Below the pieces are notes generated by a model. That model saw only the letters and a list, made by a program, of their open reading frames with translations, was not told the DNA's origin and ran no database searches. A stretch of DNA of 64,000 bases from JAENVU01 sp046598395. Lineage in GTDB: Bacteria > Actinomycetota > Acidimicrobiia > IMCC26256 > JAENVU01. The position numbers were made by a program, and so were the translations under genes. The DNA is taken from NCBI GenBank assembly GCA_046598395.1, contig JBKJIQ010000027.1, positions 1 to 64,000 of the forward strand. The letters run 5' to 3'. The stretch's first letter is position 1. Each line of letters begins with the position of its first letter. Positions 43,239-51,238 of the stretch are shown piece by piece.

Positions 43239-44594
43239 ATGTTTGACGCCCTCACCGAACGCTTCGACGGGATCTTCACGCGCCTGCGCAGCCGGGGGAA
43301 GCTCACGGAAGCCGATGTCGACGCGGTGGCTCGGGAGATCCGGCTGGCCCTGCTCGAAGCCGACGTCAACGTCAAGGTCGTCAAAGCGCTCATCGATCGG
43401 CTCAAGGAGCGGGCCAACGGCGCTGAGGTGCAAAAGAGCCTGAGCCCCGCTCAGCAAGTGATCAAGATCGTCCACGACGAGCTCATCACCACCCTCGGTG
43501 GAACGTCCGGCAAGCTCGCGATGAACTCCAAGCCGCCCACCGTGGTGATGCTGTGTGGCCTGCAGGGTTCGGGAAAAACCACGGCCGCGGGCAAGCTCGC
43601 GCGTCAGCTGAAGAGCCAGGGCCTGCAGGTGCTCCTCGTGGCGGCCGACCTGCAACGCCCCGCCGCCGTCGAGCAGCTCCGAGTGCTCGGCCGCCGCGTG
43701 GATGTACCGGTGTGGTCGGCGCCGGACGACGGTCCCCAAGACGCGGTCGAAGTGGCGCGCACGTCGCTGGACGAAGCGGCGCGACTCGGCCGCAACGTGG
43801 TGATCGTCGACACCGCAGGCCGACTCCAAGTGGATACCGAGCTCATGCTCGAACTGCGCCAAATCCGTGACACCGTGCAACCCACGAACACGCTCCTCGT
43901 GGTTGACGCGATGACCGGCCAGGAAGCGGTCAACGTTGCCACCGCGTTCGACGAGGCGGTGGGCCTCGACGGCATCGTCCTCACCAAGATCGACGGTGAT
44001 GCGCGCGGTGGGGCTGCGCTCTCGGTGAAGGAAGTGGTGGGGAAGCCGATCCTGTTCGTGGGGACCGGAGAGAAACTCGAAGAGTTCGAACCGTTCCATC
44101 CCGATCGGATGGCGAGCCGGATCCTCGGCATGGGCGATGTGCTCACGCTGATCGAAAAAGCCGAAGAGACCTTCGACGCCGAAGTCGCCCTCAAAGCCCA
44201 AGAGCAGCTCCGTACCGGACAGTTCACACTCGAAGATTTCTTGGAGCAGATGCGTCAAGTCCGAAAGATGGGTCCCATCGGCAACCTGATGAAGATGTTG
44301 CCGGGGATGCCCAAGGAGCTGCGGAACGCGGAGCTCGATGACGGCGAGATCGACCGGGTGGAGGCCATCATCTGCTCGATGACAGTGGCGGAGCGCCGCG
44401 ACCCGTCGCTGATCAACGGATCTCGACGGTTGCGCATCGCGAAAGGAAGCGGGACCTCGACCACAGAGGTCAATGCGCTGTTGAAGCAGTTCAAGCAGGT
44501 TCAACAGATGATGAAGTCCCTCACCGGCGGCGGGAAGCGCCCGAAGCTGCGCAATCTCGGCGGGATGGATTTGAGCCAGCTTCAAGAAGGCTGA
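43239..44594 (+). CDS. ffh: Signal recognition particle protein Ffh
   Basis: The 451-residue GTPase binds signal peptides and 4.5S RNA. The NG domain has GLQGSGKTTAAGKLARQL, DTAGRLQVDTELMLELRQI and TKIDGDARGGAALS. The Met-rich M domain follows (FTLEDFLEQMRQVRKMGPIG..., MMKSLTGGGKRPKLRNLGGM). The 4.5S RNA gene itself was not seen. It is followed by rpsP after a gap with its own candidate promoter. Confidence 0.95.
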   Translation: MFDALTERFDGIFTRLRSRGKLTEADVDAVAREIRLALLEADVNVKVVKALIDRLKERANGAEVQKSLSPAQQVIKIVHDELITTLGGTSGKLAMNSKPPTVVMLCGLQGSGKTTAAGKLARQLKSQGLQVLLVAADLQRPAAVEQLRVLGRRVDVPVWSAPDDGPQDAVEVARTSLDEAARLGRNVVIVDTAGRLQVDTELMLELRQIRDTVQPTNTLLVVDAMTGQEAVNVATAFDEAVGLDGIVLTKIDGDARGGAALSVKEVVGKPILFVGTGEKLEEFEPFHPDRMASRILGMGDVLTLIEKAEETFDAEVALKAQEQLRTGQFTLEDFLEQMRQVRKMGPIGNLMKMLPGMPKELRNAELDDGEIDRVEAIICSMTVAERRDPSLINGSRRLRIAKGSGTSTTEVNALLKQFKQVQQMMKSLTGGGKRPKLRNLGGMDLSQLQEG

Positions 44595-44623
44595 TGGCGT
44601 CAGCGCATCCTCTTGGTCCTCAA

Positions 44624-44654
44624 CTGACATCCCCGGGTGGAGTTCCACTAGCCT
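44624..44654 (+). promoter_or_regulatory. Candidate promoter for rpsP and the ribosome-maturation genes
   Basis: CTGACA (44624-44629) and TAGCCT (44649-44654), separated by 19 bases. A leader of about 50 bases with AGGAA precedes the rpsP GTG at 44711. Confidence 0.4.
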
Positions 44655-44710
44655 GGTTCCCTCGTGCCGCCCGGCGGTGCAAGTCCCTTTCGGAGAGGAA
44701 ATCCCCGCAC

Positions 44711-45253
44711 GTGTCCGTGAAAATTCGTCTCATGCGCGTTGGCAAGAAAAAGCAGCCGACGTATCGCGTTGTCGTTGCCGACGGTCGCAGCCCGCGCGAC
44801 GGCCGTTATATCGAGATCATCGGCCTGTACCAGCCGCGCCAGGATCCTTCGGCGTTCACGGTGGACGACGAGAAAGTGCTCGCCTGGTTGAGTAAGGGTG
44901 CTCAGCCGACGGAGCAGGTCCACCGTCTCCTCGTGGGTTCCGGTCTCTGGGAGCAATACGAGTCCGCACGGACTTCGCAGTCGACGGCCGCCAAGGTCGC
45001 AGTGCGCCGGGCGAAGGGCCACGCGGCCGCCCGCGATGAGGAAGCCAAAGCGAAAGCCAAGGCGGACGCAGCCGCGGCGATCGAAGCCAAGGCTGCCGCA
45101 GATGCGGCCGCAGCAGAAGCGAAGGCTGCAGCAGAAGCAGCCGCGGTCGAAGCGAAGGAGGCGGCTGCTGCTGCCGCCGCCGCAGCTGCGGCCGACACGC
45201 CGGAACCCGCCGCTGAGACCGACGCGGTCACCGACGAAGGCGACGCTTCGTGA
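44711..45253 (+). CDS. rpsP: 30S ribosomal protein S16 with a long Ala/Glu/Lys tail
   Basis: Residues 1-85 are S16 (VKIRLMRVGKKKQPTYRVVV, DGRYIEIIGLYQPRQDP). The protein then extends to 180 residues with a low-complexity tail, rich in Ala, Glu and Lys and ending in an acidic stretch (AAETDAVTDEGDAS). Usual S16 is 80-150 residues. The tail is probably disordered or helical. The GTG at 44711 follows AGGAA by ten bases. It overlaps khpA by four bases. Confidence 0.93.
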   Translation: MSVKIRLMRVGKKKQPTYRVVVADGRSPRDGRYIEIIGLYQPRQDPSAFTVDDEKVLAWLSKGAQPTEQVHRLLVGSGLWEQYESARTSQSTAAKVAVRRAKGHAAARDEEAKAKAKADAAAAIEAKAAADAAAAEAKAAAEAAAVEAKEAAAAAAAAAAADTPEPAAETDAVTDEGDAS

Positions 45254-45561
45254 GCGACCACGAGGACCACGACGATGACCAACACGATGACCATGACGAT
45301 GATGACGGCAATCGCATGATCGGTGGCCGAGCGAAAGCGGTCGTCGAGCACGTGACCCGTTCGATCGCCGATGAGCCCGATGCGGTCGAGGTCGAGATGA
45401 CCGAGCGTCGTGGCGAGGTGTCGATCATCGTGCATGCTGACAAGAGCGATATGGGTCGCCTCATCGGCAAGCGCGGACGGGTGGTGCAGGCCCTGCGCCA
45501 AGTCACCCGCGCCGCGGGTGCAGCTGAGGACATTCGCGCCTCGGTTGACATCGTCGAGTAG
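45250..45561 (+). CDS. khpA: KH-domain RNA-binding protein KhpA with His/Asp-rich N-terminus
   Basis: The 103-residue protein has a type II KH domain (VVEHVTRSIADEPDAVEVEMTE, then MGRLIGKRGRVVQALRQVTRA), in which IGKRG is the RNA-gripping GxxG loop. The KhpA position between rpsP and rimM is conserved. Unusually, the first 20 or so residues are nearly all His and Asp (MSDHEDHDDDQHDDHDDDDG), a likely metal-binding or disordered tail. The GTG overlaps the rpsP stop. Confidence 0.9.
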   Translation: MSDHEDHDDDQHDDHDDDDGNRMIGGRAKAVVEHVTRSIADEPDAVEVEMTERRGEVSIIVHADKSDMGRLIGKRGRVVQALRQVTRAAGAAEDIRASVDIVE

Positions 45562-45565
45562 CGCG

Positions 45566-46036
45566 GTGAACGCGTCCCGCCTCGAGGTGGGTCGCATTGG
45601 ACGAGCCCACGGACTTCGCGGTGAACTCGCGGTGACCTTCACGTCTGATCGCGAAGAGCGTCTTGCTCCAGGCTCGGTCCTGTACGCGCAGGAACGACGG
45701 CTGGTGGTCACCGCCGCACGACCCCATCAGCACCGATGGCTCGTCACGTTCGAAGCGGTCTCGGATCGCAATGCCGCCGAAGCGCTGCTCGGTGTGGTGC
45801 TCACCGCCGATCCGATGCCCACCACCGATGATGGCGAGTTGTGGATTCATGATCTCGTGGGCTCGGAGGTTCGTGATCCGGCCGGTGTGCGTCTCGGTGA
45901 AGTGATCGCGATCGAAGCAAACCCGGCGAGTGATCTCCTGGTGCTCAACGGCGATCGATTGGTGCCATTGACCTTTCTGGTCGATCGTTCGCCGGGAGTC
46001 CTGGTGGTCGACGTGCCCGCGGGACTCTTGGACTGA
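45566..46036 (+). CDS. rimM: Ribosome maturation factor RimM
   Basis: The 156-residue protein helps assemble the 30S head around S19. The N-terminal RimM domain (LEVGRIGRAHGLRGELAVTFTSD) and the C-terminal PRC-barrel (ELWIHDLVGSEVRDPAGVRLG, VPLTFLVDRSPGVLVVD) are both present. The GTG at 45566 starts four bases after khpA. trmD follows. Confidence 0.93.
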   Translation: MNASRLEVGRIGRAHGLRGELAVTFTSDREERLAPGSVLYAQERRLVVTAARPHQHRWLVTFEAVSDRNAAEALLGVVLTADPMPTTDDGELWIHDLVGSEVRDPAGVRLGEVIAIEANPASDLLVLNGDRLVPLTFLVDRSPGVLVVDVPAGLLD

Positions 46037-46040
46037 CAGC

Positions 46041-46778
46041 GTGCGGATCGACGTCTTCACGATTTTCCCGGAATACCTCGCAGGTCCGCTCGATCTCGCG
46101 CTGATCGGCCGTGCTCGCGAGACCGCCGTGCTCGATGTGCGCCTGCACGATCCGCGCGACCACACCACCGACCGCCACCGCAGTGTGGATGACTCGCCGT
46201 TCGGGGGCGGGCCGGGAATGGTCATGCGGCCCGAACCACTCTTCGCGGCCGTGGAAGCTGCAGATCCGCCCCGTCCGTTGTGGCTGCTCGCAGCTGGCGG
46301 TCGGCCCTTCGATCAGTCGCTCGCTCGTGAACTCGCCGCGACCGGCGGATTTTCGATGGTGTGTGGCCGGTACGAAGGGGTGGATCAACGAGTCGCCGAT
46401 CACCTCTGCGATGGGGAGCTGTCGGTCGGTGATGTGGTCCTCGCTGGCGGGGAAGCGGCTGCGCTCGTGGTGATTGAGGCGGTAACCCGCCTGGTTCCGG
46501 GCGTGATGGGAAACGACGAATCTGCCGTGGATGAGTCCTTCTCCTCTGGTCGCCTCGAGTACCCCCAGTTCACGCGTCCCGCGGACTTCCGGGGCTGGTC
46601 GGTGCCAGAAGTGCTCCGTTCCGGGGATCATGCCCGGGTTCAACGGTGGCGGCGGGCCCAGGCGCTGCGCCGCACGCTCGAGCGCCGACCGGATCTGATC
46701 GTGGGTGGGGTGAACGGGCTTGGTCAGGAAGATCAGGAGTTGCTCGACGAGTTCTCGAATCCCGACGAACCCGGCTAG
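46041..46778 (+). CDS. trmD: tRNA (guanine37-N1)-methyltransferase
   Basis: The 245-residue SPOUT methyltransferase makes m1G37 in tRNAs that read codons starting with C. RIDVFTIFPEYLAGPLDLAL, DDSPFGGGPGMVMRPEPL and CGRYEGVDQRVADHLCDGEL are family motifs; the trefoil knot region GDVVLAGGEAAALVVIEAVTRL follows. The GTG starts four bases after rimM, and rplS follows, the usual rimM-trmD-rplS order. Confidence 0.95.
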   Translation: MRIDVFTIFPEYLAGPLDLALIGRARETAVLDVRLHDPRDHTTDRHRSVDDSPFGGGPGMVMRPEPLFAAVEAADPPRPLWLLAAGGRPFDQSLARELAATGGFSMVCGRYEGVDQRVADHLCDGELSVGDVVLAGGEAAALVVIEAVTRLVPGVMGNDESAVDESFSSGRLEYPQFTRPADFRGWSVPEVLRSGDHARVQRWRRAQALRRTLERRPDLIVGGVNGLGQEDQELLDEFSNPDEPG

Positions 46779-46781
46779 CAT
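46752..46781 (+). promoter_or_regulatory. Candidate promoter for rplS inside the end of trmD
   Basis: TTCTCG (46752-46757) and TAGCAT (46776-46781) are 18 bases apart. A leader of about 35 bases with GAAGGA before the rplS ATG would follow. Confidence 0.4.
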
Positions 46782-46821
46782 CGCCCGCTTCCGCAGATCT
46801 TCCTGAAGGACTGAACGCGCC

Positions 46822-47166
46822 ATGAACCCCACCGATATGGTCGACCGCGCCGCATTGCGCGACGACATCCCCGACTTCGGGCCCGGCGACACCGTGAAGG
46901 TGCACGTCCGTGTCGTCGAAGGAAATCGTCAGCGGGTCCAGGTGTTCCAGGGCGTCGTCATCGGCCGCAAAGGCGCCGGTGTGCGCGAGACCTTCAAGGT
47001 TCGCAAGGTCAGCTTCAGCGTCGGGGTCGAGCGGACCTTCCCGGTCCACTCGCCGATCGTGGCGCAGATCGAAGTGGCAACCCGCGGCGACGTTCGGCGG
47101 GCCAAGTTGTACTACCTACGCGACCGCATCGGGAAAGCCGCGAAGGTCAAAGAGAAGCGGTTCTGA
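46822..47166 (+). CDS. rplS: 50S ribosomal protein L19
   Basis: The 114-residue protein matches L19: DFGPGDTVKVHVRVVEGNRQRVQVFQGVVIGRKG and VGVERTFPVHSPIVAQIEVATRG. It lies at the 30S-50S interface. In other actinobacteria lepB and rnhB often follow; here DUF2469 does. Confidence 0.95.
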   Translation: MNPTDMVDRAALRDDIPDFGPGDTVKVHVRVVEGNRQRVQVFQGVVIGRKGAGVRETFKVRKVSFSVGVERTFPVHSPIVAQIEVATRGDVRRAKLYYLRDRIGKAAKVKEKRF

Positions 47167-47222
47167 TTGTCGGGTGTGTCCGTCGGTCGGCACGAGACAC
47201 CTGAACCGATGTTGGGTGCACC

Positions 47223-47228
47223 TACACT
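47223..47228 (+). promoter_or_regulatory. Candidate -10 box before the 9-codon leader and DUF2469 gene
   Basis: TACACT seven bases before the ATG at 47236. The distance fits a leaderless start at the leader frame, not at the DUF2469 ATG at 47262. Confidence 0.5.
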
Positions 47229-47235
47229 GGCCCGG

Positions 47236-47265
47236 ATGACGCTTGCGGAGCATTGCCGCGCATGA
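47236..47265 (+). CDS. 9-codon leader peptide overlapping DUF2469
   Basis: ATG at 47236 opens the nine-residue frame MTLAEHCRA, whose TGA (47263-47265) overlaps the ATG of the DUF2469 gene (47262-47264). A -10 box lies seven bases before its ATG. Ribosomes would load on the leaderless leader and re-initiate at the next gene. Its small size means it could also be chance. Confidence 0.45.
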   Translation: MTLAEHCRA

Positions 47266-47555
47266 GTGCCGAAGACCTCGAGCGGTACGAGACCGAGATC
47301 GAGCTCCAGCTGTATCGCGAATACCGCGATGTGCTTCCCATGTTTTCTTTCGTGGTGGAGACCGAGCGCCGCTTCTATCTCACGAACACGGTGAAGATGG
47401 ATGTGCGCACCGAGAACGGCGCGGTGTATTTCGAGCTCGAGCTGCAAGATGCCTGGGTTTGGGACATGTATCGCCCGGCGCGCTTCGTTGCCAACGTGCG
47501 CGTCGTGACGTTCAAGGACGTGAATATCGAGGAGCTCACGGGCAAGGAGCTGTGA
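47262..47555 (+). CDS. DUF2469-family protein
   Basis: The 97-residue protein MSAEDLERYETEIELQLYREYRD... is DUF2469, a small actinobacterial family usually next to yraN and rnhB. Its function is unknown. FSFVVETERRFYLTNTV and VWDMYRPARFVANVRVVTFKDVNIEEL are typical. I prefer ATG 47262 over TTG 47253 because GGAG lies 11 bases before the ATG and the leader stop overlaps it. It overlaps yraN by four bases. Confidence 0.9.
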   Translation: MSAEDLERYETEIELQLYREYRDVLPMFSFVVETERRFYLTNTVKMDVRTENGAVYFELELQDAWVWDMYRPARFVANVRVVTFKDVNIEELTGKEL

Positions 47556-47905
47556 ACAGGCGAGCGCTCGGTGCTCGCGGTGAACTCCTTGCGGAGCAGT
47601 GGTACGTGGAGCACGGCTACACGGTGCTCGATCGCAACTGGCGTACCCGCAGCGGTGAACTCGACTTAGTGCTCGAACGGGAGCGCACCTTGGTGTTCTG
47701 CGAGGTCAAGACGCGCAGCTCCGATGCGTTCGGAGCGGGAGTCGAAGCGGTGACGCGCGAGAAGCAGCAGCGCATTCGGCGCCTCGCAGGTCAGTGGCTC
47801 GAACAGCACGACCAAGCGGCGCGATCGTTGCGATTCGATGTGGTGTCGATCCTGGCGCCACGCGATGCGGAGCCCACGATCGACGTCTTCGAAGCCGCGT
47901 TCTGA
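47552..47905 (+). CDS. YraN-family predicted endonuclease
   Basis: The 117-residue protein has the restriction-endonuclease-like fold of YraN/UPF0102: RALGARGELLAEQWYVEHGY, RTRSGELDLVLERERTLVFCEVKTRSS, with the active-site acids and Lys of the E-x-D...E-V-K pattern. Its exact role is unknown; it is often next to comM and dprA, perhaps in DNA uptake. The GTG overlaps the DUF2469 stop. The comM-dprA block follows on the opposite strand. Confidence 0.88.
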   Translation: MNRRALGARGELLAEQWYVEHGYTVLDRNWRTRSGELDLVLERERTLVFCEVKTRSSDAFGAGVEAVTREKQQRIRRLAGQWLEQHDQAARSLRFDVVSILAPRDAEPTIDVFEAAF

Positions 47906-47935
47906 ACCGACAGCACGCGAGTCAGCGGTTCCCCC

Positions 47936-48124
47936 TCAGCGCCGGCGCTCCTCGCGGTGCCAGCAACCGGTGTGCCAGTGACGCCGGTCTTCGGGTGCGA
48001 GGACCGGTATCACCACCTTGTGGCCTTCACCGGCGCGGATCTCGTGATCACAGCCCGGACAGCGGTATTCCTTGACTGCTTGGTAGGGCTGCATATGTTG
48101 GACGGTGAAGTCTTCGGCAGTCAT
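47936..48124 (-). CDS. Small zinc-ribbon-like protein (62 residues), unknown
   Basis: The protein MTAEDFTVQHMQPYQAVKEYRCPGCDHEIRAGEGH... carries CPGC and a later HWHTGCWHR that could complete a zinc site. It is highly basic at the end (REERRR). Similar small proteins are common in actinobacteria without known function. It is 14 bases after a 36-codon gene on the same strand. Confidence 0.7.
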   Translation of the reverse strand: MTAEDFTVQHMQPYQAVKEYRCPGCDHEIRAGEGHKVVIPVLAPEDRRHWHTGCWHREERRR

Positions 48125-48138
48125 GAGTGGGACAACCG

Positions 48139-48249
48139 TTATCCGTTCATCGCCCAGATGACCAACGCGAGGACGACCGCAACGCCGGCCACCACGAACA
48201 GCACATCGCCGCGGTGCGCGACCCTGCCGCGGAGTGGATTCATTCCCAT
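48139..48249 (-). CDS. 36-residue single-pass membrane protein
   Basis: The short gene encodes MGMNPLRGRVAHRGDVLFVV followed by a hydrophobic run ending ALVIWAMNG, a clear membrane helix after a basic N-terminus. A minus-strand TACGGT lies six bases before the ATG, the exact leaderless geometry of larger genes. It is followed by the 62-residue zinc-ribbon gene after 14 bases. No family is known to me. Confidence 0.6.
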   Translation of the reverse strand: MGMNPLRGRVAHRGDVLFVVAGVAVVLALVIWAMNG

Positions 48250-48255
48250 CGGCTC

Positions 48256-48261
48256 ACCGTA
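48256..48261 (-). promoter_or_regulatory. Candidate -10 box for the 36-codon gene
   Basis: Minus-strand TACGGT, six bases before the ATG at 48249. Confidence 0.45.
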
Positions 48262-48283
48262 GTGGTGACCAACGGGTGTCGGT

Positions 48284-48520
48284 CTACGACGCCGGCGTCA
48301 ACTGTCCGAAGGGGTTGGACTTCGCCGCGGCCGCGGCCGCGGCGGTGGCGGTGCGTGCCGCCCGCGCTCGGTCCCAGTCGGGCTCGGCAGTTCGCCGCAC
48401 GAGCGAGTTGTGCGCTTCCCACTCGGCGCGACACGCCGTGCAGGTCAGCAGGTATGACCCCCCGGAGTACTGGCCGAGGTCAAGTTCGGTCCCGTCGTAT
48501 GGGCATCGCTGCAGTTTCAC
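48284..48520 (-). CDS. Small zinc-ribbon protein with Ala-rich tail
   Basis: The 78-residue protein starts at GTG 48520 and reads VKLQRCPYDGTELDLGQYSG, then YLLTCTACRAEWEAHNSLVRR. CPYD and CTAC could form a zinc site, though the second Cys of the first pair is missing (C-P-Y-D). The tail is an alanine run followed by KSNPFGQLTPAS. It is downstream of dprA on the same strand. Function unknown. Confidence 0.6.
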   Translation of the reverse strand: MKLQRCPYDGTELDLGQYSGGSYLLTCTACRAEWEAHNSLVRRTAEPDWDRARAARTATAAAAAAAKSNPFGQLTPAS

Positions 48521-48566
48521 TTGTGGTTGATCGGCGGATCCCGTCCGAGACTTGACGAACGGTGTC

Positions 48567-49715
48567 TCAGAGTGGCCAGAGCAGGCCATTCGCCCGGCGG
48601 ATCCGGCCGCCGCGTACCAATCCCGCCACGGCGACCGCCAGGGGACCCGGCTCCAGCCCGGTCCGGCTCGTGAGTTCGTCCACCGTCGCCGGCTCGCCGC
48701 CGAGCGCGCGATGGATGGCTTGTTCCTCACGGGTCGCGCCCGCGACCGTGCTGGCCGCGGGTGCGCGCCGATCGCCGGGAGTGAGTCCGAGCACCCCCAG
48801 CACATCTTCGGGTTCCATGACCACGTGCGCGGTGTGGAGCAACTCGTTCGTGCCGCGTGCGGAGGGGTTCCGGCGGGACCCGGGATAGACACAAACGTCG
48901 CGGTCGTACTCGATCGCGTAATCCGCGGTGATGCGGGCGCCGCCGGTGGCCGTGGCTTCGACGACCACCACCACATCAGCGAGGGCGGCGATGATGCGGT
49001 TACGCGCGGGAAAGCGACCGGGGTGCGGTCCGGTGCCGTACGGATACTCGGTGATCAACAGTCCATTCCTGCGCACGCGATCGTGCAGGTTGCGATGCCG
49101 GCGTGGATAGGCAACATCGAGACCGGTGCCGAGCACGCCGATCGCGGTCCCGTGCGCGTCGAGCGCACCCTCGTGCGCGGCGCCGTCGATGCCGATCGCG
49201 AGCCCACTGACCACCGTGACCCCGGCCTGTGCCAGCACCCCGCCCAGTTCGTACGCATCAGTGAGGCCATGCGGTGTTGCGGCGCGCGTCCCGACCACCG
49301 CGACGCGCGGGCGGTCTAACGCATCGGGCCGGTCGCCCTCCGCAAGTAATACCGAGGGGTAGTTCGCGAGTCCGGTGTCGATCGGGAAGGTGTGATCGCC
49401 GGTCACGTAGACGCGGGTGGCACGGGACCGGAGAAACTCAGCCATCGAAGCGGAGTCGAGACGCGTGCGCCATTGCCGGACGAGTTCGCGCGGATCACGA
49501 CGGGAGTCGGGACGACCCTCACGGAGCACCGTGATCGCGCGGTCGGTCTGCAGGGCGGCGACAGCGTCCACCGGGTTCGGCCAGGCTCCGAGGAGGCGAC
49601 GCAGCGTTGCCGGTCCCATACGAGGGAGTGCCGTGAGGGTGGCCGCCGCGACCTGTCGATCACTCAGAGCGGCTTGGTCGCGGACTGACGCGTTGGTACC
49701 GACCGTCGGGTTCAC
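48567..49715 (-). CDS. dprA: DNA-processing protein DprA
   Basis: The 382-residue protein loads RecA on incoming single-stranded DNA during transformation. The Rossmann-like core shows RVAVVGTRAATPHGLTDAYE, VVSGLAIGIDGAAHEGAL, TEYPYGTGPHPGRFPARNRIIAAL and VVVEATATGGARITADYA. A C-terminal winged helix (IHRALGGEPATVDELTSRTG) is present. The GTG at 49715 overlaps the comM stop (GTGA). It lies downstream of comM in the minus-strand block. Confidence 0.93.
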   Translation of the reverse strand: MNPTVGTNASVRDQAALSDRQVAAATLTALPRMGPATLRRLLGAWPNPVDAVAALQTDRAITVLREGRPDSRRDPRELVRQWRTRLDSASMAEFLRSRATRVYVTGDHTFPIDTGLANYPSVLLAEGDRPDALDRPRVAVVGTRAATPHGLTDAYELGGVLAQAGVTVVSGLAIGIDGAAHEGALDAHGTAIGVLGTGLDVAYPRRHRNLHDRVRRNGLLITEYPYGTGPHPGRFPARNRIIAALADVVVVVEATATGGARITADYAIEYDRDVCVYPGSRRNPSARGTNELLHTAHVVMEPEDVLGVLGLTPGDRRAPAASTVAGATREEQAIHRALGGEPATVDELTSRTGLEPGPLAVAVAGLVRGGRIRRANGLLWPL

Positions 49716-51238
49716 GGGACGTCCTGGCGGAGCGAGGCGGCGAGGATGACGTGCTCGCCTTCGATCAGCCCGGAATAGGCGAGGTCGGCGATCGTGCGCG
49801 CTACACGCCGGACTCGGGCCGCACCGCGCCCGGTCAGCAGTCCGTCTTCCACCACGTGATGCCATGCATCGAGGGCGTCGCCGCCCAGTCCGGCGTATCG
49901 GTCCATGAGGTTGGCGGGGATCTCGCGGTTCCACCGCCATGGAGTGCCGCGAAACCGTTCACGCTGGCGAAGCACCGCGTCGGCAACCCGCGCCGCGACG
50001 GTGGCCGAGGTTTCGCCCGGAGGATCGTGGGCCGTGGGCCCGGTGATCCGGAGCCGAAGATCGAACCGATCCAGCAGTGGTGCGCTCAACCGTCGGGAGT
50101 AGCGGGCCTTTTGCGCGTCGCTGCAATGGCATTCGCTCGCAATCCGTCCACACGGGCAGGGGTTGGTGCAGGCGATCAGTACGAACGATGCCGGAAAGCT
50201 CAGGCTCGCGCCCTGCCGCGCGATGCGGACCACACCTTCCTCGAGGGGTTGTCGCATCGCGTCGAGCGCGACCGGCGGGAACTCTCCGAGTTCGTCGAGA
50301 AAGAGCACCCCGCGATGAGCCCGGGTGACTTCTCCGGGCCGGGGCCGGCCCGCGCCGCCGCCGACGAGCGCGGGAGTGGTGGCGGTGTGATGAGGGGCGC
50401 GGAACGGTCGGGCAATCGCGAGGCGGGTGGGTGGTGCGCCACCACAGACCGATCCGATGCGCGTGACCTCGATCGCTTCGTCCTCGTCGAGTGGAGCGAG
50501 GATCGTGGGGAGCCGGCGGGCCATCATCGTTTTGCCACAGCCCGGCGGACCGGCGAGCAACAGGTGGTGGCTGCCTGCCGCGGAGATCTCGAGGGCCAGC
50601 CGAGCGGTGGTGAGCCCCCGCACTTCGGCGAGATCAACCGGTTCGGTGTCGAGGTGTTCATCGTTGGTGGGCGCGGGTCCAACATCGGGCCACGGCTCTT
50701 CCCCCTTGAGGCACTCCCGCAGGCAGCCGAGCGTGGGCGCAGTGCGGATCGTGAGGCCGGGGACCAGCCCGGCTTCATGCGCGTTCGAAGGTGGCACGAT
50801 CACCACATCGACGCCACACCCGGTGCCCGAACTCGCGCCGTTGCCGGGTTGATGCAACGCGTCGGCGAGGACCAGCGTGCCCGGGACAGGGCGCAGCGAA
50901 CCGTCGAGGCCGAGCTCTCCGAGTACGCCGACCCCTTCGAGGCAATCCGGAGGAAGTTCGGACTCGCTCACGAGCAGGCCGAGCGCGATCGCGAGTTCGA
51001 GGCCCGCACCGGTCTTTTTCACTGTGGCCGGCGAGAGGTTGACCGTGATGCGTTTCTGGGGCCAGGGAATCCCCGATGACAACAGCGCGGCCCGCACGCG
51101 TTCGCGGGATTCCCGACCCGCGGTATCGGGGAGGCCGACCACGGTGTAGCCGGGCATTCCGTTCGAGACATGGACCTCGACATCGACGGGATGACCCTCG
51201 ACGCCAAGCAGCGTTGCACTCCGGATCGTGGCGAGCAC
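49712..51238 (-). CDS. comM: ComM/YifB-type AAA+ Mg-chelatase-like helicase
   Basis: The 508-residue protein promotes branch migration in transformation. The N-terminal LonC-like domain (LLGVEGHPVDVEVHVSNGMPGYTVVGLP) is followed by AAA+ motifs: Walker A LAGPPGCGKTMMARRL, Walker B GVLFLDELGEF and the sensor/arginine region RYSRRLSAPLLDRFDLR. CTNPCPCG and CHC may bind zinc. Of two adjacent GTGs, 51238 is six bases after GGAGG and is preferred over 51241. A long upstream extension of the frame is not family sequence. Confidence 0.92.
   Translation of the reverse strand: MLATIRSATLLGVEGHPVDVEVHVSNGMPGYTVVGLPDTAGRESRERVRAALLSSGIPWPQKRITVNLSPATVKKTGAGLELAIALGLLVSESELPPDCLEGVGVLGELGLDGSLRPVPGTLVLADALHQPGNGASSGTGCGVDVVIVPPSNAHEAGLVPGLTIRTAPTLGCLRECLKGEEPWPDVGPAPTNDEHLDTEPVDLAEVRGLTTARLALEISAAGSHHLLLAGPPGCGKTMMARRLPTILAPLDEDEAIEVTRIGSVCGGAPPTRLAIARPFRAPHHTATTPALVGGGAGRPRPGEVTRAHRGVLFLDELGEFPPVALDAMRQPLEEGVVRIARQGASLSFPASFVLIACTNPCPCGRIASECHCSDAQKARYSRRLSAPLLDRFDLRLRITGPTAHDPPGETSATVAARVADAVLRQRERFRGTPWRWNREIPANLMDRYAGLGGDALDAWHHVVEDGLLTGRGAARVRRVARTIADLAYSGLIEGEHVILAASLRQDVP

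Noticed and set aside
42315..44648. A 777-residue minus-strand frame opposite ftsY and ffh
   Set aside because: Both sense genes are certain; the antisense frame has His/Arg-rich shadow composition and no recognisable motif.
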